Shown: positions 1 through 11,300 of the stretch, one piece after another
Position numbering within the stretch: position 1 is the first letter of the stretch
Layout of the letters: each line of letters begins with the position of its first letter
Assembly: GCA_950097015.1 (NCBI GenBank)
Contig: CATNEN010000007.1
Span: forward strand, 1,984,001-2,048,000
DNA: 64,000 bases
From: Macrostomum hystrix
Taxonomy: Eukaryota > Platyhelminthes > Macrostomidae
Direction of reading: 5' to 3'
Notes under the pieces: model-generated
What the model was told of the DNA's origin: nothing
What the model saw: only the letters and a program-made list of their open reading frames with translations
Database searches by the model: none
Made by a program: the position numbers and the translations under genes

Positions 1-62
1 AAGAAAAGTCCGCAGCAGTGAGTTTCTGAGAGATTCTGCCCATTCAGCTGACCCTGAGCCAT
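1..62 (-). repeat. Fragment of the tRNA-derived SINE family (3' part)
   Basis: Bases 33-60 (CTGCCCATTC then AGCTGACC.CTGAGC) closely match the 3' half of the SINE at 55710-56053 (CTGCCCATTTCGCTGACTCC). The SINE head is absent. It is either a truncated third copy in minus orientation, cut by the inverted repeat that begins at about 71, or a fragment of unclear origin. The match is short. Confidence 0.45.
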
Positions 63-70
63 CGAGCTCT

Positions 71-128
71 GAATCTAGAAACTGGAGAGACAACTCCGCC
101 AAACCCCCATTTTCCGGATCAGTGTAGC
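71..128 (+). repeat. Left arm of inverted repeat bracketing the 13-bp and G-rich arrays
   Basis: The reverse complement of 71-128 aligns to 8022-8078 with shared blocks such as TCCGGAAAATGGGG and GGAGTTGTCTCTCCAGTTTC. By eye about 80% of bases agree over 56 positions with a 2-base gap. The array's first variant unit (GATCAGTG) also appears in this arm, so the satellite may have grown out of the arm's inner edge. Confidence 0.65.
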
Positions 129-3100
129 CTGATTAGAGGGACTGATTAGAGAGACTGATCAGTGAGACTGATTAGAGAGACTGATTAGAGAGACTGATTA
201 GAGAGACTGGTTAGAGAGACTGATTAGAGAGACTGATTAGAGAGACTGGTTAGAGAGACTGATTAGAGAGACTGATTAGAGAGACTGGTTAGAGAGACTG
301 ATTAGAGAGACTGATTAAAGAGACTGATTAGAGAGACTGATTAGAGAGACTGATTAGAGAGACTCATTAGAGAGACTCATTAGAGAGACTCATTAGAGAG
401 ACTGATTAGAGAGACTGATTAGAGAGACTGATTAGAGAGACTCATTAGAGAGACTGATTAGAGAGACTGGTTAGAGAGACTGATTAGAGAGACTGGTTAG
501 AGAGACTGATTAGAGAGACTGATTAGAGAGACTGATTAGAGAGACTGATTAGAGAGACTGATTAAAGAGACGGATTAGAGAGACTGATTAGAGAGACTGA
601 TTAAAGAGACTGATTAGAAAGACTGATTAGAGAGACTGATTAGAGAGACTGATTAGAGAGACTGATTAGAGAGACTGATTAAAGAGACTGATTAGAGAGA
701 CTGATTAGAGAGACTGATTAGAGAGACTGATTAGAGAGACTGATTAGAGAGACTGATTAGAGAGACTGATTAGAGAGACTGATTAGAGAGACTGATTAGA
801 GAGACTGATTAAAGAGACTGATTAAAGAGACTGATTAAAGAGACTGATTAGAGAGACTGATTAGAGAGACTGATTAGAGAGACTGATTAAAGAGACTGAT
901 TAAAGAGACTGATTAAAGAGACTGATTAGAGAGACTGATTAGAGAGACTGATTAGAGAGACTGATTAAAGAGACTGATTAAAGAGACTGATTAAAGAGAC
1001 TGATTAGAGAGACTGATTAGAGAGACTGATTAGAGAGACTGATTAGAGAGACTGATTAGAGAGACTGATTAGAGAGACTGATTAGAGAGACTGATTAGAG
1101 AGACTGATTAGAAAGACTGATTAGAGAGACTGATTAGAGAGACTGATTAGAGAGACTGATTAGAGAGACTGATTAGAGAGACTGATTAGAGAGACTGATT
1201 AGAGAGACTGGTTAGAGAGACTGATTAGAGAGACTGATTAAACAGACTGATTAGAGAGACTGATTAGAGAGACTGATTAGAGAGACTCATTAGAGAGACT
1301 CATTAGAGAGACTGATTAGAGAGACTGATTAGAGAGACTGGTTAGAGAGACTGATTAGAGAGACTGATTAAAGAGACTGATTAGAGAGACTGATTAGAGA
1401 GACTGATTAGAGAGACTCATTAGAGAGACTCATTAGAGAGACTCATTAGAGAGACTGATTAGAGAGACTGATTAGAGAGACTGATTAGAGAGACTCATTA
1501 GAGAGACTGATTAGAGAGACTGGTTAGAGAGACTGATTAGAGAGACTGGTTAGAGAGACTGATTAGAGAGACTGATTAGAGAGACTGATTAGAGAGACTG
1601 ATTAGAGAGACTGGTTAGAGAGACTGATTAGAGAGACTGAGTAGAGAGACTGGTTAGAGAGACTGATTAGAGAGACTGATTAAAGAGACTGATTAGAGAG
1701 ACTGATTAGAGAGACTGATTAGAGAGACTGATTAGAGAGACTCATTAGAGAGACTGGTTAGAGAGACTGATTAGAGAGACTGATTAGAGAGACTGATTAG
1801 AGAGACTCATTAGAGAGACTCATTAGAGAGACTGATTAGAGAGACTGATTAGAGAGACTGATTAGAGAGACTGATTAGAGAGACTGATTAGAGAGACTCA
1901 TTAGAGAGACTGATTGGAGAGACTGATTGGAGAGACTGATTAGAGAGACTGATTAGAGAGACTGATTAGAGAGACTGATTAGAGAGACTGATTAGAGAGA
2001 CTGATTAGAGAGACTGATTGGAGAGACTGATTAGAGAGACTGATTAGAGAGACTGATTAGAGAGACTGATTAGAGAGACTGATTAGAGAGACTGATTGGA
2101 GAGACTGATTGGAGAGACTGATTGGAGAGACTGATTGGAGAGACTGATTAGAGAGACTGATTAGAGAGACTGATTAGAGAGACTGATTGGAGAGACTGAT
2201 TGGAGAGACTGATTAGAGAGACTGATTGGAGAGACTGATTGGAGAGACTGATTGGAGAGACTGATTGGAGAGACTGGTTAGAGAGACTGATTAGAGAGAC
2301 TGATTAAAGAGACTGATTAGAGAGACTGATTAGAGAGACTGATTAGAGAGACTCATTAGAGAGACTCATTAGAGAGACTCATTAGAGAGACTGATTAGAG
2401 AGACTGATTAGAGAGACTGGTTAGAGAGACTGATTAGAGAGACTGGTTAGAGAGACTGATTAGAGAGACTGATTAGAGAGACTGATTAGAGAGACTGATT
2501 AGAGAGACTGGTTAGAGAGACTGATTAGAGAGACTGATTAGAAAGACTGATTAGAGAGACTGATTAGAGAGACTGATTAGAGAGACTGATTAGAGAGACT
2601 GATTAGAGAGACTGATTAGAGAGACTGATTAGAGAGACTGATTAAAGAGACTGATTAGAGAGACTGATTAGAGAGACTGATTAGAGAGACTGATTAGAGA
2701 GACTGATTAGAGAGACTGATTAGAGAGACTGATTAGAGAGACTGATTAGAGAGACTGATTAGAGAGACTGATTAGAGAGACTGATTAGAGAGACTGATTA
2801 GAGAGACTGATTAGAGAGACTGATTAGAGAGACTGATTAGAGAGACTGATTAGAGAGACTGATTAAAGAGACTGATTAGAGAGACTGATTAGAGAGACTG
2901 ATTAGAGAGACTGATTAGAGAGACTGATTAAAGAGACTGATTAAAGAGACTGATTAAAGAGACTGATTAGAGAGACTGATTAGAGAGACTGATTAGAGAG
3001 ACTGATTAGAGAGACTGATTAAAGAGACGGATTAGAGAGACTGATTAGAGAGACTGATTAAAGAGACTGATTAGAAAGACTGATTAGAGAGACTGATTAG

Positions 3101-6100
3101 AGAGACTGATTAGAGAGACTGATTAGAGAGACTGATTAAAGAGACTGATTAGAGAGACTGATTAGAGAGACTGATTAGAGAGACTGATTAGAGAGACTGA
3201 TTAGAGAGACTGATTAGAGAGACTGATTAGAGAGACTGATTAGAGAGACTGATTAGAGAGACTGATTAGAGAGACTGATTAAAGAGACTGATTAAAGAGA
3301 CTGATTAAAGAGACTGATTAGAGAGACTGATTAGAGAGACTGATTAGAGAGACTGATTAGAGAGACTGATTAGAGAGACTGATTAAAGAGACTGATTAAA
3401 GAGACTGATTAAAGAGACTGATTAGAGAGACTGATCAGTGAGACTGATTAGAGAGACTGATTAGAGAGACTGATTAAAGAGACTGATTAAAGAGACTGAT
3501 TAGAGAGACTGATTAGAGAGACTGATTAGAGAGACTGATTAGAGAGACTGATTAGAGAGACTGATTAGAGAGACTGATTAGAGAGACTGATTAGAGAGAC
3601 TGATTAGAAAGACTGATTAGAGAGACTGATTAGAGAGACTGATTAGAGAGACTGATTAGAGAGACTGATTAGAGAGACTGATTAGAGAGACTGATTAGAG
3701 AGACTGATTAGAGAGACTGATTAGAGAGACTGATTAGAGAGACTGATTAGAGAGACTGATTAGAGAGACTGATTAGAGAGACTGATTAGAGAGACTGATT
3801 AGAGAGACTGATTAGAGAGACTGATTAGAGAGACTGATTAGAAAGACTGATTAGAGAGACTGATTAGAGAGACTGATTAGAGAGACTGATTAGAGAGACT
3901 GATTAGAGAGACTGATTAGAGAGACTGATTAGAGAGACTGATTAGAGAGACTGATTAGAGAGACTGATTAGAGAGACTGATTAGAGAGACTGATTAGAGA
4001 GACTGATTAAAGAGACTGATTAAAGAGACTGATTAAAGAGACTGATTAGAGAGACTGATCAGTGAGACTGATTAGAGAGACTGATTAGAGAGACTGATTA
4101 AAGAGACTGATTAAAGAGACTGATTAGAGAGACTGATTAGAGAGACTGATTAGAGAGACTGATTAGAGAGACTGATTAGAGAGACTGATTAGAAAGACTG
4201 ATTAGAGAGACTGATTAGAGAGACTGATTAGAGAGACTGATTAGAGAGACTGATTAGAGAGACTGATTAGAGAGACTGATTGGAGAGACTGATTAGAGAG
4301 ACTGATTAGAGAGACTGATTAGAGAGACTGATTAGAGAGACTGATTAGAGAGACTGATTAGAGAGACTGATTAGAGAGACTGATTAGAGAGACTGGTTAG
4401 AGAGACTGATTAGAGAGACTGAGTAGAGAGACTGGTTAGAGAGACTGATTAGAGAGACTGATTAAAGAGACTGATTAGAGAGACTGATTAGAGAGACTGA
4501 TTAGAGAGACTGATTAGAGAGACTCATTAGAGAGACTGGTTAGAGAGACTGATTAGAGAGACTGATTAGAGAGACTGATTAGAGAGACTCATTAGAGAGA
4601 CTCATTAGAGAGACTGATTAGAGAGACTGATTAGAGAGACTGATTAGAGAGACTGATTAGAGAGACTGATTAGAGAGACTCATTAGAGAGACTGATTGGA
4701 GAGACTGATTGGAGAGACTGATTAGAGAGACTGATTAGAGAGACTGATTAGAGAGACTGATTAGAGAGACTGATTAGAGAGACTGATTAGAGAGACTGAT
4801 TGGAGAGACTGATTAGAGAGACTGATTAGAGAGACTGATTAGAGAGACTGATTAGAGAGACTGATTAGAGAGACTGATTGGAGAGACTGATTGGAGAGAC
4901 TGATTGGAGAGACTGATTGGAGAGACTGATTAGAGAGACTGATTAGAGAGACTGATTAGAGAGACTGATTGGAGAGACTGATTGGAGAGACTGATTAGAG
5001 AGACTGATTGGAGAGACTGATTGGAGAGACTGATTGGAGAGACTGATTGGAGAGACTGGTTAGAGAGACTGATTAGAGAGACTGATTAAAGAGACTGATT
5101 AGAGAGACTGATTAGAGAGACTGATTAGAGAGACTCATTAGAGAGACTCATTAGAGAGACTGATTAGAGAGACTGATTAGAGAGACTGATTAGAGAGACT
5201 GATTAGAGAGACTGATTAGAGAGACTGATTAGAGAGACTGATTAGAGAGACTGATTAGAGAGACTGATTAGAGAGACTGATTAGAGAGACTGATTAAAGA
5301 GACTGATTAAAGAGACTGATTAGAGAGACTGATTAAAGAGACTGATTAAAGAGACTGATTAAAGAGACTGATTAGAGAGACTGATCAGTGAGACTGATTA
5401 GAGAGACTGATTAGAGAGACTGATTAAAGAGACTGATTAAAGAGACTGATTAGAGAGACTGATTAGAGAGACTGATTAGAGAGACTGATTAGAGAGACTG
5501 ATTAGAGAGACTGATTAGAGAGACTGATTAGAAAGACTGATTAGAGAGACTGATTAGAGAGACTGATTAGAGAGACTGATTAGAGAGACTGATTAGAGAG
5601 ACTGATTAGAGAGACTGATTAGAGAGACTGATTAGAGAGACTGATTAGAGAGACTGATTAGAGAGACTGATTAGAGAGACTGATTAGAGAGACTGATTAG
5701 AGAGACTGATTAGAGAGACTGATTAGAAAGACTGATTAGAGAGACTGATTAGAGAGACTGATTAGAGAGACTGATTAGAGAGACTGATTAGAGAGACTGA
5801 TTAGAGAGACTGATTAGAGAGACTGATTAGAGAGACTGATTAGAGAGACTGATTAGAGAGACTGATTAGAGAGACTGATTAGAGAGACTGATTAGAGAGA
5901 CTGATTAAAGAGACTGATTAAAGAGACTGATTAAAGAGACTGATTAGAGAGACTGATCAGTGAGACTGATTAAAGAGACTGATTAGAGAGACTGATCAGT
6001 GAGACTGATTAGAGAGACTGATTAGAGAGACTGATTAAAGAGACTGATTAAAGAGACTGATTAGAGAGACTGATTAGAGAGACTGATTAGAGAGACTGAT

Positions 6101-7172
6101 TAGAGAGACTGATTAGAGAGACTGATTAGAGAGACTGATTAGAAAGACTGATTAGAGAGACTGATTAGAGAGACTGATTAGAGAGACTGATTAGAGAGAC
6201 TGATTAGAGAGACTGATTAGAGAGACTGATTAGAGAGACTGATTAGAGAGACTGATTAGAGAGACTGATTAGAGAGACTGATTAGAGAGACTGATTAGAG
6301 AGACTGATTAGAGAGACTGATTAGAGAGACTGATTAAAGAGACTGATTAAAGAGACTGATTAAAGAGACTGATTAGAGAGACTGATCAGTGAGACTGATT
6401 AGAGAGACTGATTAGAGAGACTGATTAAAGAGACTGATTAAAGAGACTGATTAGAGAGACTGATTAGAGAGACTGATTAGAGAGACTGATTAGAGAGACT
6501 GATTAGAGAGACTGATTAGAGAGACTGATTAGAGAGACTGATTAGAGAGACTGATTAGAGAGACTGATTAGAGAGACTGATTAGAGAGACTGATTAGAGA
6601 GACTGATTAGAGAGACTGATTAGAAAGACTGATTAGAGAGACTGATTAGAGAGACTGATTAGAGAGACTGATTAGAGAGACTGATTAGAGAGACTGATTA
6701 GAGAGACTGATTAGAGAGACTGATTAGAGAGACTGATTAGAGAGACTGATTAGAGAGACTGATTAGAGAGACTGATTAGAGAGACTGATTAGAGAGACTG
6801 ATTAAAGAGACTGATTAAAGAGACTGATTAAAGAGACTGATTAGAGAGACTGATCAGTGAGACTGATTAGAGAGACTGATTAGAGAGACTGATTAAAGAG
6901 ACTGATTAAAGAGACTGATTAGAGAGACTGATTAGAGAGACTGATTAGAGAGACTGATTAGAGAGACTGATTAGAGAGACTGATTAGAGAGACTGATTAG
7001 AAAGACTGATTAGAGAGACTGATTAGAGAGACTGATTAGAGAGACTGATTAGAGAGACTGATTAGAGAGACTGATTAGAGAGACTGATTAGAGAGACTGA
7101 TTAGAGAGACTGATTAGAGAGACTGATTAGAGAGACTGATTAGAGAGACTGATTAAAGAGACTGATTAGAGA
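129..7172. repeat. 13-bp satellite array, about 542 units
   Basis: Unit ACTGATTAGAGAG. Common variants are GGTTAGAG, CATTAGAG, GATTAAAG, GATTGGAG, GATTAGAAAG and GATCAGTGAG. The rare GATCAG units at 157, 3433, 4057, 5383, 5955, 5994, 6384 and 6852 are all separated by exact multiples of 13, so the register is kept with no net indel. A unique GAGTAG variant at 1639 recurs at 4421 (214 units later) with the same neighbours, showing a higher-order duplication. It lies upstream of the first visible WD40-gene exon and is probably intronic. Confidence 0.97.
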
Positions 7173-7342
7173 GTATGAGAGAACAATGAGAGTGAGAGAA
7201 TCAAAGAGAGGCAGTGCTAAATAATATGTAAAGCCGCTACGAAACGAAACGATGCCATCTTTGGAGAGAAAACAATTTCGTTGAATAGAATCGAGTCGAA
7301 AAAAGAAAACTATTTTTTTTCTCGAATTTATTCCTTTAAAAT
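7173..7342. other. Short unique spacer between two arrays
   Basis: A-rich, non-repetitive sequence with a T8 run near 7313. No gene is seen. It separates the 13-bp satellite from the G-rich minisatellite. Confidence 0.5.
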
Positions 7343-7985
7343 AGGGTGTTCGGGTCTGGTTCGGGTTTGGGTAGGGTGTTCGGGTCTGGTTCGGGTTTGG
7401 GTAGGGTGTTCGGGTCTGGTTCGGATTTGGGTAGGGTGTTCGGGTCGGGTTCGAGTAGGGTGCTCGGTTCGGGTTCGGGTCGGGTTCAGGTTTGGGTAGG
7501 GTGTTCGGGTCGGGTTCGAGTAGGGTGTTCGGTTCGGGTTCGGGTCGGGTTCAGGTTTGGGTAGGGTGTTCGGGTCGGGTTCGGATTTGGGTAGGGTGTT
7601 CGGGTCGGGTTCGAGTAGGGTGTTCGGTTCGGGTTCGGGTCGGGTTCAGGTTTGGGTAGGGTGTTCGGGTCGGGTTCGAGTAGGGTGTTCGGTTCGGGTT
7701 CGGGTCGGGTTCAGGTTTGGGTAGGGTGTTCGGGTCGGGTTCGAGTAGGGTGTTCGGTTCGGGTTCGGGTCGGGTTCAGGTTTGGGTAGGGTGTTCGGGT
7801 CGGGTTCGAGTAGGGTGTTCGGTTCGGGTTCGGGTCGGGTTCAGGTTTGGGTAGGGTGTTCGGGTCGGGTTCGGATTTGGGTAGGGTGTTCGGGTCGGGT
7901 TCGAGTAGGGTGTTCGGGTCGGGTTCGAGTAGGGTGTTCGGGTCGGGTTCGAGTAGGGTTCGGGTTTGGGTAGGGTGTTCAGGTC
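7343..7985. repeat. G-rich minisatellite (GGGTTC/GGGTGTTC type)
   Basis: Irregular higher-order repeats built from TTCGGGTCGGGTTCG, GAGTAGGGTGTTCGG and CAGGTTTGGGTAGGG modules. The plus strand has a GGG run every 4-10 bases, which suits G-quadruplex formation. The short open frames here (for example 7281-7499) are only translated repeats. Confidence 0.93.
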
Positions 7986-8021
7986 TACCCAGTATCTGGC
8001 CAGTGTTCGGGACAGCCAGTC

Positions 8022-8078
8022 AGCCAACACTGGTCCGGAAAATGGGGATAAAACGGGGAGTTGTCTCTCCAGTTTCTA
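8022..8078 (-). repeat. Right arm of inverted repeat
   Basis: This is the inverted partner of 71-128 (see there). It follows the G-rich array directly and ends about 190 bp before the first recognisable WD40-gene exon. Confidence 0.65.
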
Positions 8079-8269
8079 TCTGGAGAGGATATGCCAGACT
8101 CAAGTCCGGCATCACCCATTGCACTTTCAGACTGCTTCAAGAACAAAAGAGAGAGGGCAAGAGATCGAAGACTGATGGTCAGGTCAGTTTTCAAGTTTCT
8201 GTGAAAATTCTGATTTGTTTTTTTAGCCTGCGTGGGAATGAGCGAATTTCAAAAAATCGTGCATTGCAG

Positions 8270-8366
8270 GATAAAAGGAGAAATATTCACAGCACGGGCT
8301 TCAGAAAGCTGGAGTTTGTTGAAGAGTTGGACATCCTCGTGGCCGCCTGCGAGGACTCGAACGTCT
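8270..8366 (+). CDS. WD40 gene exon a (first visible)
   Basis: Acceptor TTGCAG before GAT AAA AGG. Encodes a stretch ending LVAACEDSNV, typical of a WD40 strand b-c. The donor TCT/GTAAGT gives phase 1, completed by AC of the next exon to make Tyr. Upstream in-frame sequence is repeat-derived, so the true start is elsewhere. Confidence 0.75.
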
Positions 8367-11300
8367 GTAAGTTTTGATCAGGAACCAATCGTGTTCAAAT
8401 GCACTTCAACATTATTTTCCGAGGCCCTAAAACAAGATATGGCCATAGACAAGTCTCTCCTGAACACAACTCTATTGTAACAATGCTTTCCATTGCCCCC
8501 TGCTTCAATCTCCTCGCATGCAGACGTCATCGGCTTCGACGAGAAAGCGTTCGGCGTTCTGGTCAGCATGGCGCCCGAACAGGCCGCTGGCAGCGGAGAC
8601 CGCGCCAGCAACAGTGACGCAGCTTCCATCGAGTCGACTAGCGAGGTTCGGAGCTATGACCGAGTGCTGCTTATTTCCTGGGCTATCCTTTCCTTCCAAA
8701 ATCTGATTAGTTGTTGGTAACAACAGGCTCTGATTGGTTGCTGGGAGCAACAGGTTCTGATTGGTTGTTGGGAACAACAGGCTCTGATTGGTTGCTGGGA
8801 GCAACAGGCTCTGATTCGTTGTTGGGAACAACAGGCTCTGATTGGTTGCTGGGAGCAACAGGCTCTGATTCGTTGTTGGTAACATCAGGCTCTGATTGGT
8901 TGCTGGGAACAACAGGCTCTGATTGGTTGCTGGGAACAACAGACTCTGATTGGTTGCTGGGAACAACAGGCTCTGATTTGTTGCTGGGAACAACAGGCTC
9001 TGATTGGTTGCTGGGAGCAACAGGTTCTGATTGGTTGTTGGGAACAACAGGCTCTGATTTGTTGCTGGGAACAACAGGCTCTGATTGGTTGCTGGGAGCA
9101 ACAGGTTCTGATTGGTTGTTGGGAACAACAGGCTCTGATTAGTTGTCGGGAACAACAGGCTCTGATTGGTTGTTGGGAACAACAGGCTCTGATTGGTTGT
9201 TGGGAACAACAGGCTCTGATTTGTTGCTGGGAACAACAGGCTCTGATTAGTTGTCGGGAACAACAGGCTCTGATTGGTTGTTGGGAACAACAGGCTCTGA
9301 TTGGTTGCTGGGAACAACAGGCACTGATTGGTTGCTGGGAACAACAGAATCTGATTGGTTGTCGGGAACAACGGCTGTGATTGGTTGCCGGGAAAAGGGC
9401 CCTGATTGTGCCGAGGTTTTCCGTATTCATTCTCATTGATTGACAGAAATAGTAGGTGGTAACTACTAACTTCACTTACCAATTTCCGTTAACAGAAGAA
9501 AGACCCTTTCAAATACCCACATTTTTGTTATCTCCTCAAATATTAAACCGATCACCATGAAAAGCTAGAACGCGGGCTATTTTCCGCTCTATCCGATGAA
9601 ACAGCTTCTAGAGTCACAAAACATCGAGATATTCAACGATTCTCGTCGGGGTTTCGGGTGGCAAAAAGCACCAATATAGGCACCATTTTTCTGCTCACAA
9701 AATTTCATCATTTTACCTGACGGCTATTATTGTTGATTATAATGTATAAGGAGGTCGGTGGCAGAGTGGTCTAACGCGTTTGCCTCTCGCGCCAAGGTCC
9801 CTAAGTTCAATTCCGCGGTGAGGCCACATTCATTCGGGACGCAGCCGTGGAGAGAAGGCTTGGGGGCTTGTCGTGCAATTTACACCCTTGAGGGCCAACC
9901 CCAAGGCACAGATAAGTGTACATAAACTGCCTGACGATGAGAAAGTCAGGGCAGATGTACACACATGTGTGAGCGCGTGCCTGCGTACTGTATTTGTGTG
10001 CGTGTGTGCTCAGGAGTCAGCGGAATGGGCAGAATGCCTCCTGGCTGGCTGGGGGTCTCGTGTGACTAAATGATGCGCCATCGCCCGCAGGCCTCCTGAA
10101 ATTATTATTATTATGATTGTGATTATAAAGTATTGATTATATTTTAAATTTGTATATTATCGAATCATATAGATTCGCCATACAGGTATATACGGAGCAA
10201 TGTTAGTTGTCCTTGTCTCCAGGACCTTCGAAACGAATCGCTGAATATCTCGCCGATGCTGACTGGGACGGCTTTGAAAGTTAGTTAATCGTGAAGGGCG
10301 GAAAATTTTTATCCAAATGGTGTACTTTCACGAAAATCGGTCATTCGCATCGGGAGCTGTCGTGAAGTAGGCAGTGGGTATTTGAGATACCCCGTGGTCC
10401 ACTGTTAACCAACAAGCCAGAATTCCTACTCCTTAAAAAACCATTTACCTTTGTCACCAGATGGACGACCAAGTCACCAAGCGAGTGGCGGGTTACAAGT
10501 GTCGCCACGTCTTAGTTGAGCACAACGGAGTTGTCACATGCTTCGCTGTCATTCCCAAGGGGAACTCGCATCCCTGTCTGTACTTGGTCACATCCGGCTG
10601 GGATCAGAGAATCTGCATTTGGAACCTGGAGACTGGAGAGTGAGTTACTGTTTAGAATTGGCTTATCCAAAGTTTATTACAAACAGAAACGAGCCCTCTA
10701 TGTTTTAGGCTGGTGGACGTGTTCAGAAATGTGGACTCGAAGCTGTGGGAAGAGCGTGAGCTGGCTGCAGACGATGCCATCTTGGACATGTGCTACTCAC
10801 CGGAAAGGTAGAATTCGCTTTAGCTGCAATAGATCATAGATTGACATTTAGAACACGTGCGTACATCTGTTTGACAAACTAGTGCGTGGGCGTGCATGCA
10901 CAGCTGCTGTTGGACTAGTCGAGGAGTGAGGTGGTTGCAGATGTACAGTGACTGTTGGACTAGTCGAGGAGTGAGGTGGTTGCAGATGTACAGTCGCTGT
11001 TGGAATAGTCGAGTAGTGAGGTGGGTGCAGATGTATAGTGACTGTTGGACTAGTCGAGGAGTGAGGTGGGTGCAGATATACAGTGACTGTTGGACTAGTC
11101 GAGGAGTGAGGTAGGTGCAGATGTACAGTCGCTGTTGGAATAGTCGAGGAGTGAGGTGGGTGCAGATGTACAGTGACTGTTGGACTAGTCGAGGAGTGAG
11201 GTGGGTGCAGATGTACAGTGACTGTTGGACTAGTCGAGGAGTGAGGTAGGTGCAGATGTACAGTCGCTGTTGGAATAGTCGAGGAGTGAGGTTTTGTGCA

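Noticed and set aside
129-7172. CRISPR array
   Set aside because: Units are directly adjacent with no spacers, in a eukaryotic genome with introns; the same holds for all the other arrays.
7343-7985. Telomeric or subtelomeric repeat
   Set aside because: GGGTTC-like modules are irregular and mixed with longer units, and the array is flanked by ordinary gene sequence; no (TTAGGG)n run is present.
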